From positions 1 through 64,000 of the forward strand of contig CAZKAQ010000006.1 of the NCBI GenBank assembly GCA_964550655.1: a stretch of 64,000 nt of DNA, written 5' to 3'. Below the pieces are notes generated by a model. That model was not told the origin of the DNA and did not search any database. It saw only the letters and a program-made list of their open reading frames with translations. Of this stretch, positions 18,148 through 27,967 are shown piece by piece (position 1 is the first letter of the stretch; each line of letters begins with the position of its first letter). The position numbers and the translations under genes are program-made. This DNA is from GCA-1730015 sp964550655 (GTDB taxonomy: Bacteria; Pseudomonadota; Gammaproteobacteria; Granulosicoccales; Granulosicoccaceae).

Positions 18148-19704
18148 TTAAGGTCTGGTATTCAGGGTAAGCTGGTAACCGATGCTGGCCAGCTTATCGA
18201 TCTCATCTTCGATGTATGCATACGTCAGCGGATGTTTATTCAGCCAATCATGCGGGATATTCAGATTGATACTGTTGTCTGAGAAATCCGCTGATACTTC
18301 GGGAGTTTGAGCAGAATTTCTGGTTCTGTGAAAAAGGCTTGCAAGGCGCAGCAAAATAAGCAGCTTGTAGTAGCGTGACTGCTCTGATTTTTTCATCGAA
18401 TCGGTGACTGTGGTATCTATTTTTTTTCGATGATTGCGTACCAGCGCTGCTATAAATCTCTGGTCGTTTCTTGAAAACCCTAACATATCGGCATTACTTA
18501 ACAGGTAGTCACCATGTTTGTGGTACTGCTCATGTGCGACAGATAGGCCGACTTCATGCAAATGGCTTGCCGACCGCAGTGCAGCTCGGTCTCTTTTTTT
18601 ATCGAGAGTCCAATTTTTTGCGGCATGTTTGAACAGCCTTTCTGCAGTGGCAAATACTCTGGCAGCTTGTTCGGTGTCGATTCTAAACCGTTGTTGCATA
18701 TTATTTACCGCATTGCGCCTGACATTGTCATTCGCTGAGTGACCGGCAAGGTCGACGATAACACCTTCTCTTAAGGCTGAATGAGAGACTTGCATGCGCT
18801 TTATATTCAATGCATCAAAAGTGGCTTTAACCACTGAAAGTCCGCCTAATATAACCTCACGTCTGTCGTCGCTAATAGAGGCGACCTGATTCAGTACCTC
18901 CGGGCCTTTTTTGATAATTTTTTCTATCAACGCTTGTAAGCGTTCTGCGCTGATACCGATTTCATCCGGGTAGAAAGATTGGATAATTCTCTCTGTGGCT
19001 TTGATGGTGCCGCTTGAACCAATACAGATGTCCCAGCCGTGCTTAAGGTAATCGGGTACGATGACATCGGTTTCAAGTCTGCTGCTGGCAATGGCTTTTT
19101 CAAATTGTTTGCCGAGTTTTTTGCTATTGGGCAGGTCAGCTTTAAACCAACAGGTGTTGGCACTGACACAGCCTATGCTGATGCTCTCTACAATATTTGC
19201 TTCGCTGCCGATGCCTGCGATAAATTCTGTGCTGCCGCCGCCTATGTCTATCACCAGGCGCTTTTTGTTATCTCTGATCCCGTAGGTGACTCCCGTATAA
19301 ATAAGCCTTGCTTCTTCCCGACCGGCGATAATTTCAACCGGCACACCCAGTGCGTCCAGTGCTGCATCATTGAATTCATCAGCATTGCCCGCGCGTCTAA
19401 GTGTATTGGTGCCGACAGCGCGTATTTGATTTATTGGAACATCTTTCAACCGTTCCCTGAACATTGACAGGCACTCCAGCGCCCGATTCATTGTCTCAGT
19501 AGTAATATTGTTATTGCTGTCAAGGCCCGCACCAAGACGTACAGGTTGACGAAGTTTGTCAATCATCTGCATATGCGAGTCAGTGGTGCTCGCTACTGCC
19601 ATATGAAAACTGTTTGAGCCCAGGTCTATTGCGGCAAATGTATTATCCGCTGTGATGATTGCTGATGATGGTTCGCTATCTGAGGCATTCGCTACATTCG
19701 TCAT
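18148..19704 (-). CDS. Ppx/GppA family exopolyphosphatase / pppGpp phosphatase
   Basis: A 518-residue member of the ASKHA-fold family that degrades polyphosphate or pppGpp. The N-terminus has AAIDLGSNSFHMAVAS (phosphate 1 loop) and the middle has RLVIDIGGGSTEFI (phosphate 2 loop). SHSALREGVIVDLA leads into a C-terminal HD-like helical domain (about 310-518) with LHEVG and HKHGDYLLSN. Ppx and GppA cannot be told apart reliably from the motifs alone. The gene overlaps prmC by 4 bp, so prfA, prmC and this gene appear cotranscribed. Confidence 0.92.
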   Translation of the reverse strand: MTNVANASDSEPSSAIITADNTFAAIDLGSNSFHMAVASTTDSHMQMIDKLRQPVRLGAGLDSNNNITTETMNRALECLSMFRERLKDVPINQIRAVGTNTLRRAGNADEFNDAALDALGVPVEIIAGREEARLIYTGVTYGIRDNKKRLVIDIGGGSTEFIAGIGSEANIVESISIGCVSANTCWFKADLPNSKKLGKQFEKAIASSRLETDVIVPDYLKHGWDICIGSSGTIKATERIIQSFYPDEIGISAERLQALIEKIIKKGPEVLNQVASISDDRREVILGGLSVVKATFDALNIKRMQVSHSALREGVIVDLAGHSANDNVRRNAVNNMQQRFRIDTEQAARVFATAERLFKHAAKNWTLDKKRDRAALRSASHLHEVGLSVAHEQYHKHGDYLLSNADMLGFSRNDQRFIAALVRNHRKKIDTTVTDSMKKSEQSRYYKLLILLRLASLFHRTRNSAQTPEVSADFSDNSINLNIPHDWLNKHPLTYAYIEDEIDKLASIGYQLTLNTRP

Positions 19705-20543
19705 GATTTTTGTCCGAGTGTAACTCTGTCATTGCCAGACAAATCTTTTACTGTGTCTATATTGCGGAATCCCTGAGCCTGCATAATATTTCGTGTTTTA
19801 CTGGCTTGTGAATGCCCATGTTCGAGCAGTAGCCAGCCGCCGCATCCAAGATATGTTGGTGATTTATTAATAATAGCAGTGATGTCGGCAAATCCATTGC
19901 TACTTGATTGCAATGCATTAAGCGGTTCGTAAGGCAGACCGTTTTGTTTCAGGTGAGGGTCATCGGCTGCAATGTAGGGTGGGTTGGAAGCAATCACCGC
20001 GTAGTTTTGCGGTTCTAATTCTTCAAACCATGCGCAGCATATGAACTCGATCTGCGCGTTGAACTTCTTTGCATTAGCTCGCGCTACATCAAGGGCTGCG
20101 TTACAGATATCAGTTGCGTGAACTTCTATATCGGGTCTTTCCATTGCAACACTTACAGCGATTACACCTGAGCCTGTTCCGAGATCCAGAAACGGGCCTT
20201 TTGTACCGTTAAGTTTTTCCAGCGCTTGTTCAACCAGTACTTCAGTGTCGGGCCGTGGAATTAGTGTATCCGGTGTGACGTCAAACTCGACTGACCAAAA
20301 TTCGCGTAAACCAGTCAGGTAGGCCACGGGTTCACCTTGTGAGCGACGACTGGCCAGTGCGTTAAATAAACTGAGTTGCCGGGCATCAAGTGCTTGTTCC
20401 GGCCAGGTGTACAGATAGCTGCGTGGTTTTTTCAGGCAGTGACATAGCAGTAATTCGGCATCGAGTCTTGCGCTGTCAGAGTGATGTTTCAGTAGAGTGG
20501 TTGTACTGGCCAACAATGACGCTATGGAGGTTTCGCCGTTCAC
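19701..20543 (-). CDS. prmC: Peptide chain release factor N5-glutamine methyltransferase
   Basis: A 280-residue SAM-dependent enzyme that methylates the GGQ glutamine of release factors. The SAM loop is FLDLGTGSGVIAVSVA and the catalytic NPPY motif is in VIASNPPYIAADDPHL. The N-terminal helical substrate domain includes EPVAYLTGLREFW. It lies 9 bp downstream of prfA, whose product is its substrate, and overlaps the next gene by 4 bp. Confidence 0.96.
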   Translation of the reverse strand: MNGETSIASLLASTTTLLKHHSDSARLDAELLLCHCLKKPRSYLYTWPEQALDARQLSLFNALASRRSQGEPVAYLTGLREFWSVEFDVTPDTLIPRPDTEVLVEQALEKLNGTKGPFLDLGTGSGVIAVSVAMERPDIEVHATDICNAALDVARANAKKFNAQIEFICCAWFEELEPQNYAVIASNPPYIAADDPHLKQNGLPYEPLNALQSSSNGFADITAIINKSPTYLGCGGWLLLEHGHSQASKTRNIMQAQGFRNIDTVKDLSGNDRVTLGQKS

Positions 20544-20552
20544 TCGGTCTTT

Positions 20553-21635
20553 TTATTCACTCAGTTCGGCCAGTAAATCAGCCTGGTGTTCAGCCAGTAA
20601 CGGATCGACAACCTGTTGCACGGAGCCGCTCATGATCTCTTCCAGCTTATATAGTGTCAGGTTGATGCGGTGATCTGTGACACGTCCCTGAGAGTAGTTG
20701 TAGGTGCGTATGCGTTCAGAACGATCGCCGCTGCCCACTTGCAGACGTCGCGATTCAGTTTCTTCTGCCTGTTGTTTTTCCAGTTCATCATTGAGTAGTC
20801 GTGCCTGCAGCAACGACATAGCACGCGCACGATTTTTATGCTGCGAGCGTTCATCCTGACACTCAACAACGATGCCGCTCGGCAGATGAGTGAGTCGAAT
20901 AGCCGAGTCAGTTTTATTGATGTGCTGACCACCGGCGCCACTGGCGCGGAAGGTGTCAACTCTTAAGTCAGCCGGATTGATCTGTATTTCTTCTACCTGC
21001 TCGACTTCCGGCAGTATGGCAACTGTTGCCGCAGAGGTGTGTACTCGTCCCTGTGATTCAGTTTCAGGTACTCGTTGTACACGATGCGCGCCTGATTCAA
21101 ACTTGAGTTTTGAAAAAACGCCATCGCCAATGAGTCTTGCAACAATTTCTTTATAACCACCGTGCTCACCGTCGCGCTGGCTGATTAATTCTACACGCCA
21201 GCCTTGCGTTTCGGCATAGCGCGAATACATTCTGAATAGATCACCTGCGAAAATTGCCGCCTCATCGCCACCTGTGCCGGCTCTTATTTCGATGAATACA
21301 TTGTTTTCATCTCGAGGGTCACGTGGTAACAACAGCTTTTGCAGTTCTCCCTCAAGGCTTGTGATCTTTTCTTCGGCTGTGGCAATTTCTTCTTTTGCCA
21401 TGTCACGCATCTCGGGATCTGAATCGTTGGCCATCTCTTTGGCGGATTCAAGATCGTCTGTGGTGACGCGGTAGTCAGTATAGGCTTTGACTACAGGTTC
21501 GAGTTGCGAGTATTCACGTGACAGATCACGAAAGCGATTCTGATCTGCAATGGTGTCAGGGTCGCCAAGTAACGCCGCGATTTCTTCATGGCGTTCCTGC
21601 AGGCCTTCCAGTTTGGTTTTAATTGAAGCTTTCAC
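20553..21635 (-). CDS. prfA: Peptide chain release factor 1
   Basis: A 360-residue factor that ends translation at UAA and UAG. The GGQ loop is SGAGGQHINKTDSAIR and the codon-recognition PxT motif reads PET in RVPETESQGR, a common RF1 variant. Length is standard. The start is GTG at 21635 with an AAGAG site upstream. It is the middle gene of hemA-prfA-prmC. Confidence 0.97.
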   Translation of the reverse strand: MKASIKTKLEGLQERHEEIAALLGDPDTIADQNRFRDLSREYSQLEPVVKAYTDYRVTTDDLESAKEMANDSDPEMRDMAKEEIATAEEKITSLEGELQKLLLPRDPRDENNVFIEIRAGTGGDEAAIFAGDLFRMYSRYAETQGWRVELISQRDGEHGGYKEIVARLIGDGVFSKLKFESGAHRVQRVPETESQGRVHTSAATVAILPEVEQVEEIQINPADLRVDTFRASGAGGQHINKTDSAIRLTHLPSGIVVECQDERSQHKNRARAMSLLQARLLNDELEKQQAEETESRRLQVGSGDRSERIRTYNYSQGRVTDHRINLTLYKLEEIMSGSVQQVVDPLLAEHQADLLAELSE

Positions 21636-21645
21636 GGCTCTTACA

Positions 21646-21671
21646 CTCTTTCATTTGGCTCTTTCATTTGG
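21646..21671. repeat. 13-bp tandem duplication over the hemA stop
   Basis: CTCTTTCATTTGG occurs twice back to back (21646-21658 and 21659-21671). On the minus strand each copy contains a TGA, and the one in the downstream copy is the hemA stop. The duplication therefore repeats the stop codon and an AAAGAG stretch ahead of the prfA start. Confidence 0.8.
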
Positions 21672-22929
21672 CGTTATTTTTATCGAGCTTGAACAGCTTG
21701 CGCGCCGCTTCGGCTAAATCTGTATCACCCGCTTCACTGGCTGTGCGTAATTGTGACGAGGGTGTGTGAAGCAACTTGTTGGTAAAGGTGTGTGCGAAGT
21801 ATTGTAACGCTTTCTCGGGATCATCGCCTTTCCTGAGCATTGCCAAAGCCGCATCCATTGAAGTTTGCTGGATGGTAGTGGTGTGGGCTCGCAAGTCGCT
21901 AATGGTAACGCCTGCACTTAAGCCGCGCAGTTTTTGCATAAACGCGCTGGCCTGGTTTTCAATAATGTGTTCGGCTTTGACGGCGGCCTCCTGTCGCGCC
22001 TCCATGCCTTGATCGATGATCTCTTTCAGGTTATCGACTGTGTAGAGGAATACATCGCTTAACTGGCTGACCTGCGGTTCAATATCTCTTGGTACGGCAA
22101 CGTCGATCATGGCCATGGGTCGATGACGTCTTGCTTTCAATGCGGCTTCGACTGCACCTTTGCCAAGAATCGGTAGCTGCGAGGCAGTGGAAGAGATGGT
22201 GATGTCAGCTTCACTGAGACGGTCGGGAATTTCGGTCAGGCTGATGACTTCGCTGTTGAAGTTTGCAGCAAGCTTTTCTGCACGAGCCGCAGTTCGGTTG
22301 GCAATGATGGTTTTACCGATATTGTGCGAGTGCAGGTGCTGTAGTGCGAGCTCGATGGTTTCACCTGCGCCGATCAGTAGCGCGGTATGATCTTTGAGAT
22401 CACCGAATATTTGTTTGGACAATGACACAGCGGCAAAGGCCACAGACACAGGGCTCGCGCCAATGGCAGTATCTGTGCGTACTTGCTTGGCAACGTTGAA
22501 GGCCGATTGAAACAGGAATGTCAGGTCGCGACCGACAGCGCCGGATTCTCCGGCCTCGCGGAAAGCCTGCTTCATTTGCCCGAGTATTTGAGGTTCACCC
22601 AGAATCATTGAGTCGAGGCCGCTGCATACTCGCATCAGATGGCGCGCGGCATCGCGGTCATGGTGGGTGAACAGAAACGGTGAAAACGTGTTTTGTGGTG
22701 CCTGATGGTATGTGTGCAGCCAGCTTACCACTTCGTCACTTTTGCCGTCCGGCATGCCGCAGTAGATCTCGGTGCGGTTGCAGGTAGACACAATCGTCGC
22801 TTCGGGCACCTGTAAATCGGATTTCATTTGTAGCAGGGCCGCGCTGATCCGCTCCGGAGCGAATGTTATTTGCTCCCTGATTTCAACGGGAGCGGTCTGA
22901 TGGTTCAGGCCGACTGCTAAGAGAGACAT
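21664..22929 (-). CDS. hemA: Glutamyl-tRNA reductase
   Basis: A 421-residue enzyme starting C5-pathway tetrapyrrole synthesis by reducing glutamyl-tRNA to glutamate-1-semialdehyde with NADPH. The catalytic cysteine is in IVSTCNRTEIYC. The NADPH-binding domain contains ALLIGAGETIELAL and the C-terminal dimerisation helix follows. It is divergent from the TPR-lolB operon. It can supply precursors for the cobalamin used by methylmalonyl-CoA mutase encoded at 59-63 kb, as well as for haem. Confidence 0.96.
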   Translation of the reverse strand: MSLLAVGLNHQTAPVEIREQITFAPERISAALLQMKSDLQVPEATIVSTCNRTEIYCGMPDGKSDEVVSWLHTYHQAPQNTFSPFLFTHHDRDAARHLMRVCSGLDSMILGEPQILGQMKQAFREAGESGAVGRDLTFLFQSAFNVAKQVRTDTAIGASPVSVAFAAVSLSKQIFGDLKDHTALLIGAGETIELALQHLHSHNIGKTIIANRTAARAEKLAANFNSEVISLTEIPDRLSEADITISSTASQLPILGKGAVEAALKARRHRPMAMIDVAVPRDIEPQVSQLSDVFLYTVDNLKEIIDQGMEARQEAAVKAEHIIENQASAFMQKLRGLSAGVTISDLRAHTTTIQQTSMDAALAMLRKGDDPEKALQYFAHTFTNKLLHTPSSQLRTASEAGDTDLAEAARKLFKLDKNNAK

Positions 22930-23185
22930 GTCAGTATGTTAGCAAAGCTATTTACAAATTCGCCGGATAATCAATTCAGCGTTGATCAGTTTGGCGGCAG
23001 GCTTAACCAGGCTCGCATCGACCGTAGTCGGATTTGCCAGCCGGCCTGCGGAGTCGTACAGGTTCAAGCCGCCGGCAGGCGTTTGCGGTAAACTGGTTTT
23101 AAGGAAATTCATGCAACGTTGTCATGCAGTGAAGCGTCTATTATAGAGCCGTTCTTGACCGGGCACTACGGGAAGCAGATTGATT

Positions 23186-24973
23186 GTGAAAATATTTACC
23201 ACTGTTGGTGCCACTATCAGTGTCCTCGGGCTGTTGCAGGCAGCGTGCGGCACAGCAAACGTTGCGCAAATATCAGCGGCGGCTGAAGCTGAGGGAGCAG
23301 CCCTGGTGGTCGCCGATTCCGGTTCAGGCACCGCAAATTCTCTCGACGTTTCGTTGGATCCGGTGCCTTCGCCGCTCAGCGTGAGTGAGGAATCTGATCT
23401 TATTTTCAATATTCTCACCGGCGAAATTGCAGGTCGGCTTGGAATGGTGGGGGTGGCTTCTGAAAGCTATCTCGAAGCATCCACAGCCTCAAGTGATGAA
23501 CGGGTCAGCGAACGCGCTGTAAAACTCGCTATTTTTGATCGCAACTTTGAGCGCGCAGAGCTTGCATCCGTACGTTGGGTGGAGCTTGCGCCCGAAAGTC
23601 GGGAGGCGTGGCAACATCGTGCCCGGGTATTGATTCAGCTCGGCGAAGTCGACATGGCGGCAGCGGCAATAGAGCAGCTGGTGTTTTTGACTGATGGAGA
23701 GCCTGCCCGGGTGATTCCCTCTGTGCTTTACGAGATCCTGCGTCAGGTGAATGCGGATACCGGCTCGCAGTTACTCGAGCAGCTGGCATCGCGCTACAGT
23801 GATAGTGCAGCAACGCAATTCGGGATCGGTCAGTTTGCAATGTCAAACGGTAATCGGGGCCTTGCAATGGAGGCTTTTGAACGTGCACTGACGGTTGATC
23901 CGGATAATGCCGATGCACTTTTTGCTCGCGCACAACTGCAGCTTTCGAGAGGTGTTGGTGATGAAGCAATAGAGCCCGTAACGGACTACTTGTCGCGCTC
24001 ACCGGATGACCTGAGTTCGCAGCTCAGCTATGTGCGTTTGCTGGTAGATAATGCAAAAATCGAAAGTGCACTGGATCGGCTTGAGCTCATTTATGACAGA
24101 TTTTCTGACGATGCAGATGCGCTGTATTCGATTGCTTTACTTGCACTCGACATGCGACGGACCGGCCACGCGGAACACTATCTGAATGCCGTTATTGCGC
24201 TTGGCAAATATCAAAACGAAGCCAACTTCTATCTCGGTCGGATCTCGGATAGTCGTTCTGACTATGGGCCGGCAATTGAACGTTATCTTGCCGTAGAGGA
24301 CAGTGAGTTTTATTTACGCGCCCGAATGCGTGCCGCTGAATTGCATGGGCTGGGAGGCGAGGTCGATAAAGGCCGTGGCTTATTGCTGCAGCTCAGATCT
24401 ACCGCGGTTGATGAATCAGTTATGGTTGAGTTGTTCGATGCTGAAAGCCGGCTGTTAAATTTTAACAATCAATTCGAAGAATCAATGCAGCTGCTCAACG
24501 AAGGTATTGATCAATACAACGATGCCTCGGCACTTCTGTACTCGCGAGCATTGGTTGCAGAAAGACTCGGTCAGCCTGATTTGTTCGAAGCGGATCTAAA
24601 AAAAGTAATAGAGATTGAACCGAATCATAGTCACGCACTAAATGCACTTGGCTACTCTCTGGTGACTCGAAATGAACGCCTTGATGAAGCAGAAGAGTAT
24701 CTTCTTAAGGCGCATACCCTGTCACCTGATGACGCTGCAATAACCGATAGTTTGGGCTGGCTTTATTATCATCTGGGTCGTTATGTTGATGCGCTCAGAT
24801 TATTGAAACAGGCTTATGAAGCGCTGCCCGATCCGGAGATAGCAGCACACCTCGGAGAAGTATTGTGGGTCACCGGTGATAAGGAACAGGCCACCAGTGT
24901 TTGGGAAGGTGCACTGCGTGGTACGCCGGCTGACGATGTAATTAACAACACAATGAAGAAATACATTCGTTGA
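23186..24973 (+). CDS. Exported tetratricopeptide-repeat protein upstream of lolB
   Basis: A 595-residue protein with a signal sequence (KIFTTVGATISVLGLLQAAC); the cysteine may be lipidated but the lipobox is poor. Several TPR units follow, clearest at about 220-260 (AMEAFERALTVDPDNADALF) and 480-580 (EPNHSHALNALGYSL, DSLGWLYYHLGRYVDALRLL). Homologues with the same neighbours occur in Pseudomonas (between hemA and lolB). The exact role is unknown; a periplasmic scaffold linked to lipoprotein transport is inferred from context. I chose GTG at 23186 because GGGAAG lies suitably upstream; a TTG at 23180 is also in frame. It overlaps lolB by 4 bp. Confidence 0.9.
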   Translation: MKIFTTVGATISVLGLLQAACGTANVAQISAAAEAEGAALVVADSGSGTANSLDVSLDPVPSPLSVSEESDLIFNILTGEIAGRLGMVGVASESYLEASTASSDERVSERAVKLAIFDRNFERAELASVRWVELAPESREAWQHRARVLIQLGEVDMAAAAIEQLVFLTDGEPARVIPSVLYEILRQVNADTGSQLLEQLASRYSDSAATQFGIGQFAMSNGNRGLAMEAFERALTVDPDNADALFARAQLQLSRGVGDEAIEPVTDYLSRSPDDLSSQLSYVRLLVDNAKIESALDRLELIYDRFSDDADALYSIALLALDMRRTGHAEHYLNAVIALGKYQNEANFYLGRISDSRSDYGPAIERYLAVEDSEFYLRARMRAAELHGLGGEVDKGRGLLLQLRSTAVDESVMVELFDAESRLLNFNNQFEESMQLLNEGIDQYNDASALLYSRALVAERLGQPDLFEADLKKVIEIEPNHSHALNALGYSLVTRNERLDEAEEYLLKAHTLSPDDAAITDSLGWLYYHLGRYVDALRLLKQAYEALPDPEIAAHLGEVLWVTGDKEQATSVWEGALRGTPADDVINNTMKKYIR

Positions 24974-25629
24974 ATCTCAATATTTACAGAGCAGTCTTTA
25001 GTGCCTGCATTGTTGCCGCTTTTCTCAGTGCCTGTGCCACAAAACCGGACACAACCGAGCTTTTGCCGACGCAGACAATCGCCGAGCGAGAGGCAGCACT
25101 AAAAGCATTTAAACCGTGGCGTGCACTTGGCTCAATAACGCTTGAGTCTGTCCAGGAAGGTAAATTCAACGCCAATTATTCGTGGGATGCCAGTGATCAG
25201 GGCTTTGATATAAAGCTCTTTGGGCCACTGGGTATACGGCTCGTTCATTTGTCAGAAGATGACAATGGTGCGCAGCTTACTGATCGTGAACGAACCATCA
25301 GAGGCAGAGATGCATCGACATTACTTGCTTCAATTCTTGGTTTTGATGTGCCGGTAAAACAAATGCAGGACTGGGCTGTGGGTCTGCCGGGTGATGCGCA
25401 GCAGCTTAACCGTGATGATCAGGGGCGTTTAGATGACATGGTTGTTGTAGATAACAATACCAGCTGGCAGGTGGACTTCAGGCAATACACAGTGCTTGAT
25501 AATATGTATTTGCCAAAGTCGGTTTTTATTCAGGGCGAGGGCGTCACGATCAAACTGTCTTTTGAAAAGTGGAGCCGGGGCAAGCCAGTTGATAGCGGTC
25601 GTTTGTCGATTCCCGGTGTTGATACTTAG
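24970..25629 (+). CDS. lolB: Outer-membrane lipoprotein LolB
   Basis: A 219-residue lipoprotein that receives lipoproteins from LolA and inserts them into the outer membrane. The signal peptide ends in the lipobox LSAC (cysteine at about residue 22). The mature part has the LolB start WRALGSITLE and a beta-rich body with FDIKLFGPLGIRLVHL. The TTG start overlaps the TPR gene stop (TTGA). Confidence 0.92.
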   Translation: MNLNIYRAVFSACIVAAFLSACATKPDTTELLPTQTIAEREAALKAFKPWRALGSITLESVQEGKFNANYSWDASDQGFDIKLFGPLGIRLVHLSEDDNGAQLTDRERTIRGRDASTLLASILGFDVPVKQMQDWAVGLPGDAQQLNRDDQGRLDDMVVVDNNTSWQVDFRQYTVLDNMYLPKSVFIQGEGVTIKLSFEKWSRGKPVDSGRLSIPGVDT

Positions 25630-25719
25630 TGAGCACAGTGCACTGGTTGAACAACGGATCGCGTTTGCCTGCGGCTTTTGACTTATAGCGTCCGGCTTGC
25701 TGGTGATTGGTCTACAGTG

Positions 25720-26577
25720 ATGGGTGATAAAAAAGTCTGGCTCGCACCTGCCAAGCTTAATCTCTTTCTGCACATCACCGGTAGAAGAGAGGATGGCTAC
25801 CATGCTCTGCAAACCGTTTTCCAGTTACTGGACTATGGTGACGAGCTGACATTTGAAATAACCGCTGATACTGCTGTCACACTGCAGCCTTCACTTGCCG
25901 GTGTTGCAGATGAAACTAATCTGATAATTCGGGCTGCAAAATTATTGCAGGTACGTGCTAATTGTCGGTTCGGTGCAAATATACATATCAAAAAGTTACT
26001 GCCAATGGGGGGTGGACTTGGCGGTGGCAGTTCGAATGCGGCGACCACATTGCGAGCTTTAAACCGGCTTTGGCAAACCGGTCTCTCTCTGGCGCAGCTT
26101 GCAGAGCTTGGGTTACAGCTCGGTGCGGATGTGCCTGTCTTTGTTCATGGCCAATCTGCCTGGGCGCAAGGCGTGGGTGAAAATTTGCAACCGCTGGCTC
26201 TGCCGGAGTGCTGGTATGTGGTGGTCGATCCCGGTGTTCACGTCAGTACCAGTGAATTGTTCTCTCATCCGCAATTGACACGTGATTGTGCAGCAATCAC
26301 AATACGCCGCTTCCACAGTGGTGTCGGATTGCGTAATGTGTTCCAGCCGCTGGTTAGTGAGCTTTATCCGGCTGTTCGCGAAGCTCTCACTGCGGTGTCG
26401 CAGGCTGCGGCACAATGTGAGGTAAGAGATGCGCGCGGTGAGTTTGTAAAAGCCCGATTAACCGGTACTGGAGCCTGTGTTTTCCTCGCCTGCGACAGCG
26501 AAGCCCGGGCACAGAATGTGCTATCAGCACTCTCCGGCTTTAAGGGTTTCATCGCACGAGGGATCGACAGCATATAA
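25720..26577 (+). CDS. ispE: 4-diphosphocytidyl-2-C-methyl-D-erythritol kinase
   Basis: A GHMP kinase of the non-mevalonate isoprenoid pathway. Motifs are WLAPAKLNLFLHITGRREDG at the N-terminus, the ATP loop LPMGGGLGGGSSNAATTLRA, and the C-terminal LTGTGACVFLA. I place the start at ATG 25720 (285 aa), which matches family length. A TTG at 25678 in the same frame would add 14 unneeded residues. Confidence 0.95.
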   Translation: MGDKKVWLAPAKLNLFLHITGRREDGYHALQTVFQLLDYGDELTFEITADTAVTLQPSLAGVADETNLIIRAAKLLQVRANCRFGANIHIKKLLPMGGGLGGGSSNAATTLRALNRLWQTGLSLAQLAELGLQLGADVPVFVHGQSAWAQGVGENLQPLALPECWYVVVDPGVHVSTSELFSHPQLTRDCAAITIRRFHSGVGLRNVFQPLVSELYPAVREALTAVSQAAAQCEVRDARGEFVKARLTGTGACVFLACDSEARAQNVLSALSGFKGFIARGIDSI

Positions 26578-26647
26578 CGCCTGGTTGGAAGCGTTATAGT
26601 TGATAGAAAATCGGCAGATAGATAGCAAGTGGGCAGAGTAAGATAAT

Positions 26648-26723
26648 TGGGGCGTGGCCAAGCGGTTAAGGCACCGGGTTTTGATCCCGGCATTCGTAGG
26701 TTCGAATCCTACCGCCCCAGCCA
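26648..26723 (+). tRNA. tRNA-Gln (anticodon UUG)
   Basis: A full cloverleaf of 76 nt including encoded CCA. The acceptor stem TGGGGCG pairs with CGCCCCA and the discriminator is G. The anticodon loop TTTTGAT reads UUG, and the T-loop is TTCGAATC. The U1-A72 weak first pair and G73 are glutamine identity features. It lies between ispE and prs, the position also seen in Pseudomonas. Confidence 0.97.
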
Positions 26724-26812
26724 TCTTATCGAAGCACGGTATGCTATTTGGTATCTGCTGTAGTTTCGGTGAGTGTGTTACCTAACAAAAATCCTTAGCC
26801 GGGCGGGGCATA

Positions 26813-27766
26813 GTGTCTGACTCAAGCATGATGGTATTTTCGGGCAATGCCAATCCGGCACTTGCACAGAAAATCGCAAATCAGTTGCGTATTCCTCTGG
26901 GTAAAGCATCGGTTACCGAATTCTCTGACAGTGAAACAGCTGTTGAAATTCTTGAGAATGTTCGCGGTCGCGATATCTTTCTTATCCAAACCACATGCAA
27001 CCCGTCTAATCATAATTTGATGGAAATGCTGATCATGGTGGACGCCTTCCGGCGTGCATCGGTTGATCGAATTACTGCAGTGGTGCCTTACTTTGGCTAT
27101 GCGCGACAGGATCGTCGCGTGCGATCAGCCAGGGTAGCTATCTCGGCCAAGCTGGTGGCCAATATGATTACTATTGCCGGTGTTGATCGTGTCTTAACGG
27201 TCGATGTACACGCTGAACAAATTCAGGGTTTTTTCGACATTCCGGTTGATAATGTCTATGCGTCTCCGGTGCTGCTGGGTGATCTGTGGCGTCAGAAGCA
27301 TCAGAATCTGATTGTTGTATCACCAGACGTTGGCGGGGTTGTGCGTGCACGCGCCGTCGCGAAGCAGCTGGACGATGCAGATCTTGCCATCATTGATAAA
27401 CGGCGACCGCAGGCTAATCAGGCCCAGGTGATGCACATCATTGGCGATGTCCGCGGCAAGACCTGCGTCATCATCGATGACATGGTAGACACCGCCGGTA
27501 CCCTGTGCAAAGCGGCAGAAGCACTCAAGGAGCACGGCGCGGTTAAGGTCGTCGCCTACGCCACTCATGCCGTGTTGTCCGGTAAGGCGATGGACAATCT
27601 CACGGCCTCCGAGATCGATGAGCTGGTGGTCACCGATACCATTCCTCTGTCGCAGGAGGCGACTGATTGCGGCAATATTCGTCAGCTCTCTGTGGCAAAT
27701 ATGCTGGCTGAGACTATCCGGCGTATCCATGAGGAAGAGTCCGTCAGTTCTATTTATATGGACTAG
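26813..27766 (+). CDS. prs: Ribose-phosphate pyrophosphokinase
   Basis: A 317-residue enzyme making PRPP for purine, pyrimidine, histidine and NAD synthesis. Motifs are YFGYARQDRRVRSAR (ATP-binding region), VDVHAEQIQGFFD, the flexible-loop KRRPQANQ and the PRPP loop VIIDDMVDTAGTL. The start is GTG at 26813. It is close in sequence to E. coli Prs throughout. Confidence 0.98.
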   Translation: MSDSSMMVFSGNANPALAQKIANQLRIPLGKASVTEFSDSETAVEILENVRGRDIFLIQTTCNPSNHNLMEMLIMVDAFRRASVDRITAVVPYFGYARQDRRVRSARVAISAKLVANMITIAGVDRVLTVDVHAEQIQGFFDIPVDNVYASPVLLGDLWRQKHQNLIVVSPDVGGVVRARAVAKQLDDADLAIIDKRRPQANQAQVMHIIGDVRGKTCVIIDDMVDTAGTLCKAAEALKEHGAVKVVAYATHAVLSGKAMDNLTASEIDELVVTDTIPLSQEATDCGNIRQLSVANMLAETIRRIHEEESVSSIYMD

Positions 27767-27857
27767 GAAATGGACCAGAAATCTGCGCTGTAGAACCTCT
27801 TGAAACGTGTTGTCATGAGGTTTGGCCCTTGCCGGATAATCTTTTTCCTGCCTTTTT

Positions 27858-27886
27858 CTGGCTATAAGCCAAATATTTGTTATACT
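27858..27886 (+). promoter_or_regulatory. Candidate rplY promoter with extended -10
   Basis: The 201-bp prs-rplY gap contains TGTTATACT, an extended -10 with TATACT at 27881-27886. At the -35 distance lies only a poor hexamer, overlapping a small dyad TGGCT-ATA-AGCCA (27859-27871). An extended -10 can compensate for a weak -35. An operator role for the dyad is speculative. Confidence 0.4.
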
Positions 27887-27967
27887 GTTCTGCTGGGTTG
27901 CTTTGGTCGCGAAGCGCCTGATTAGCTATTTTACAGATACTTCAATCAATCCTTAAAGGGAAACTCA

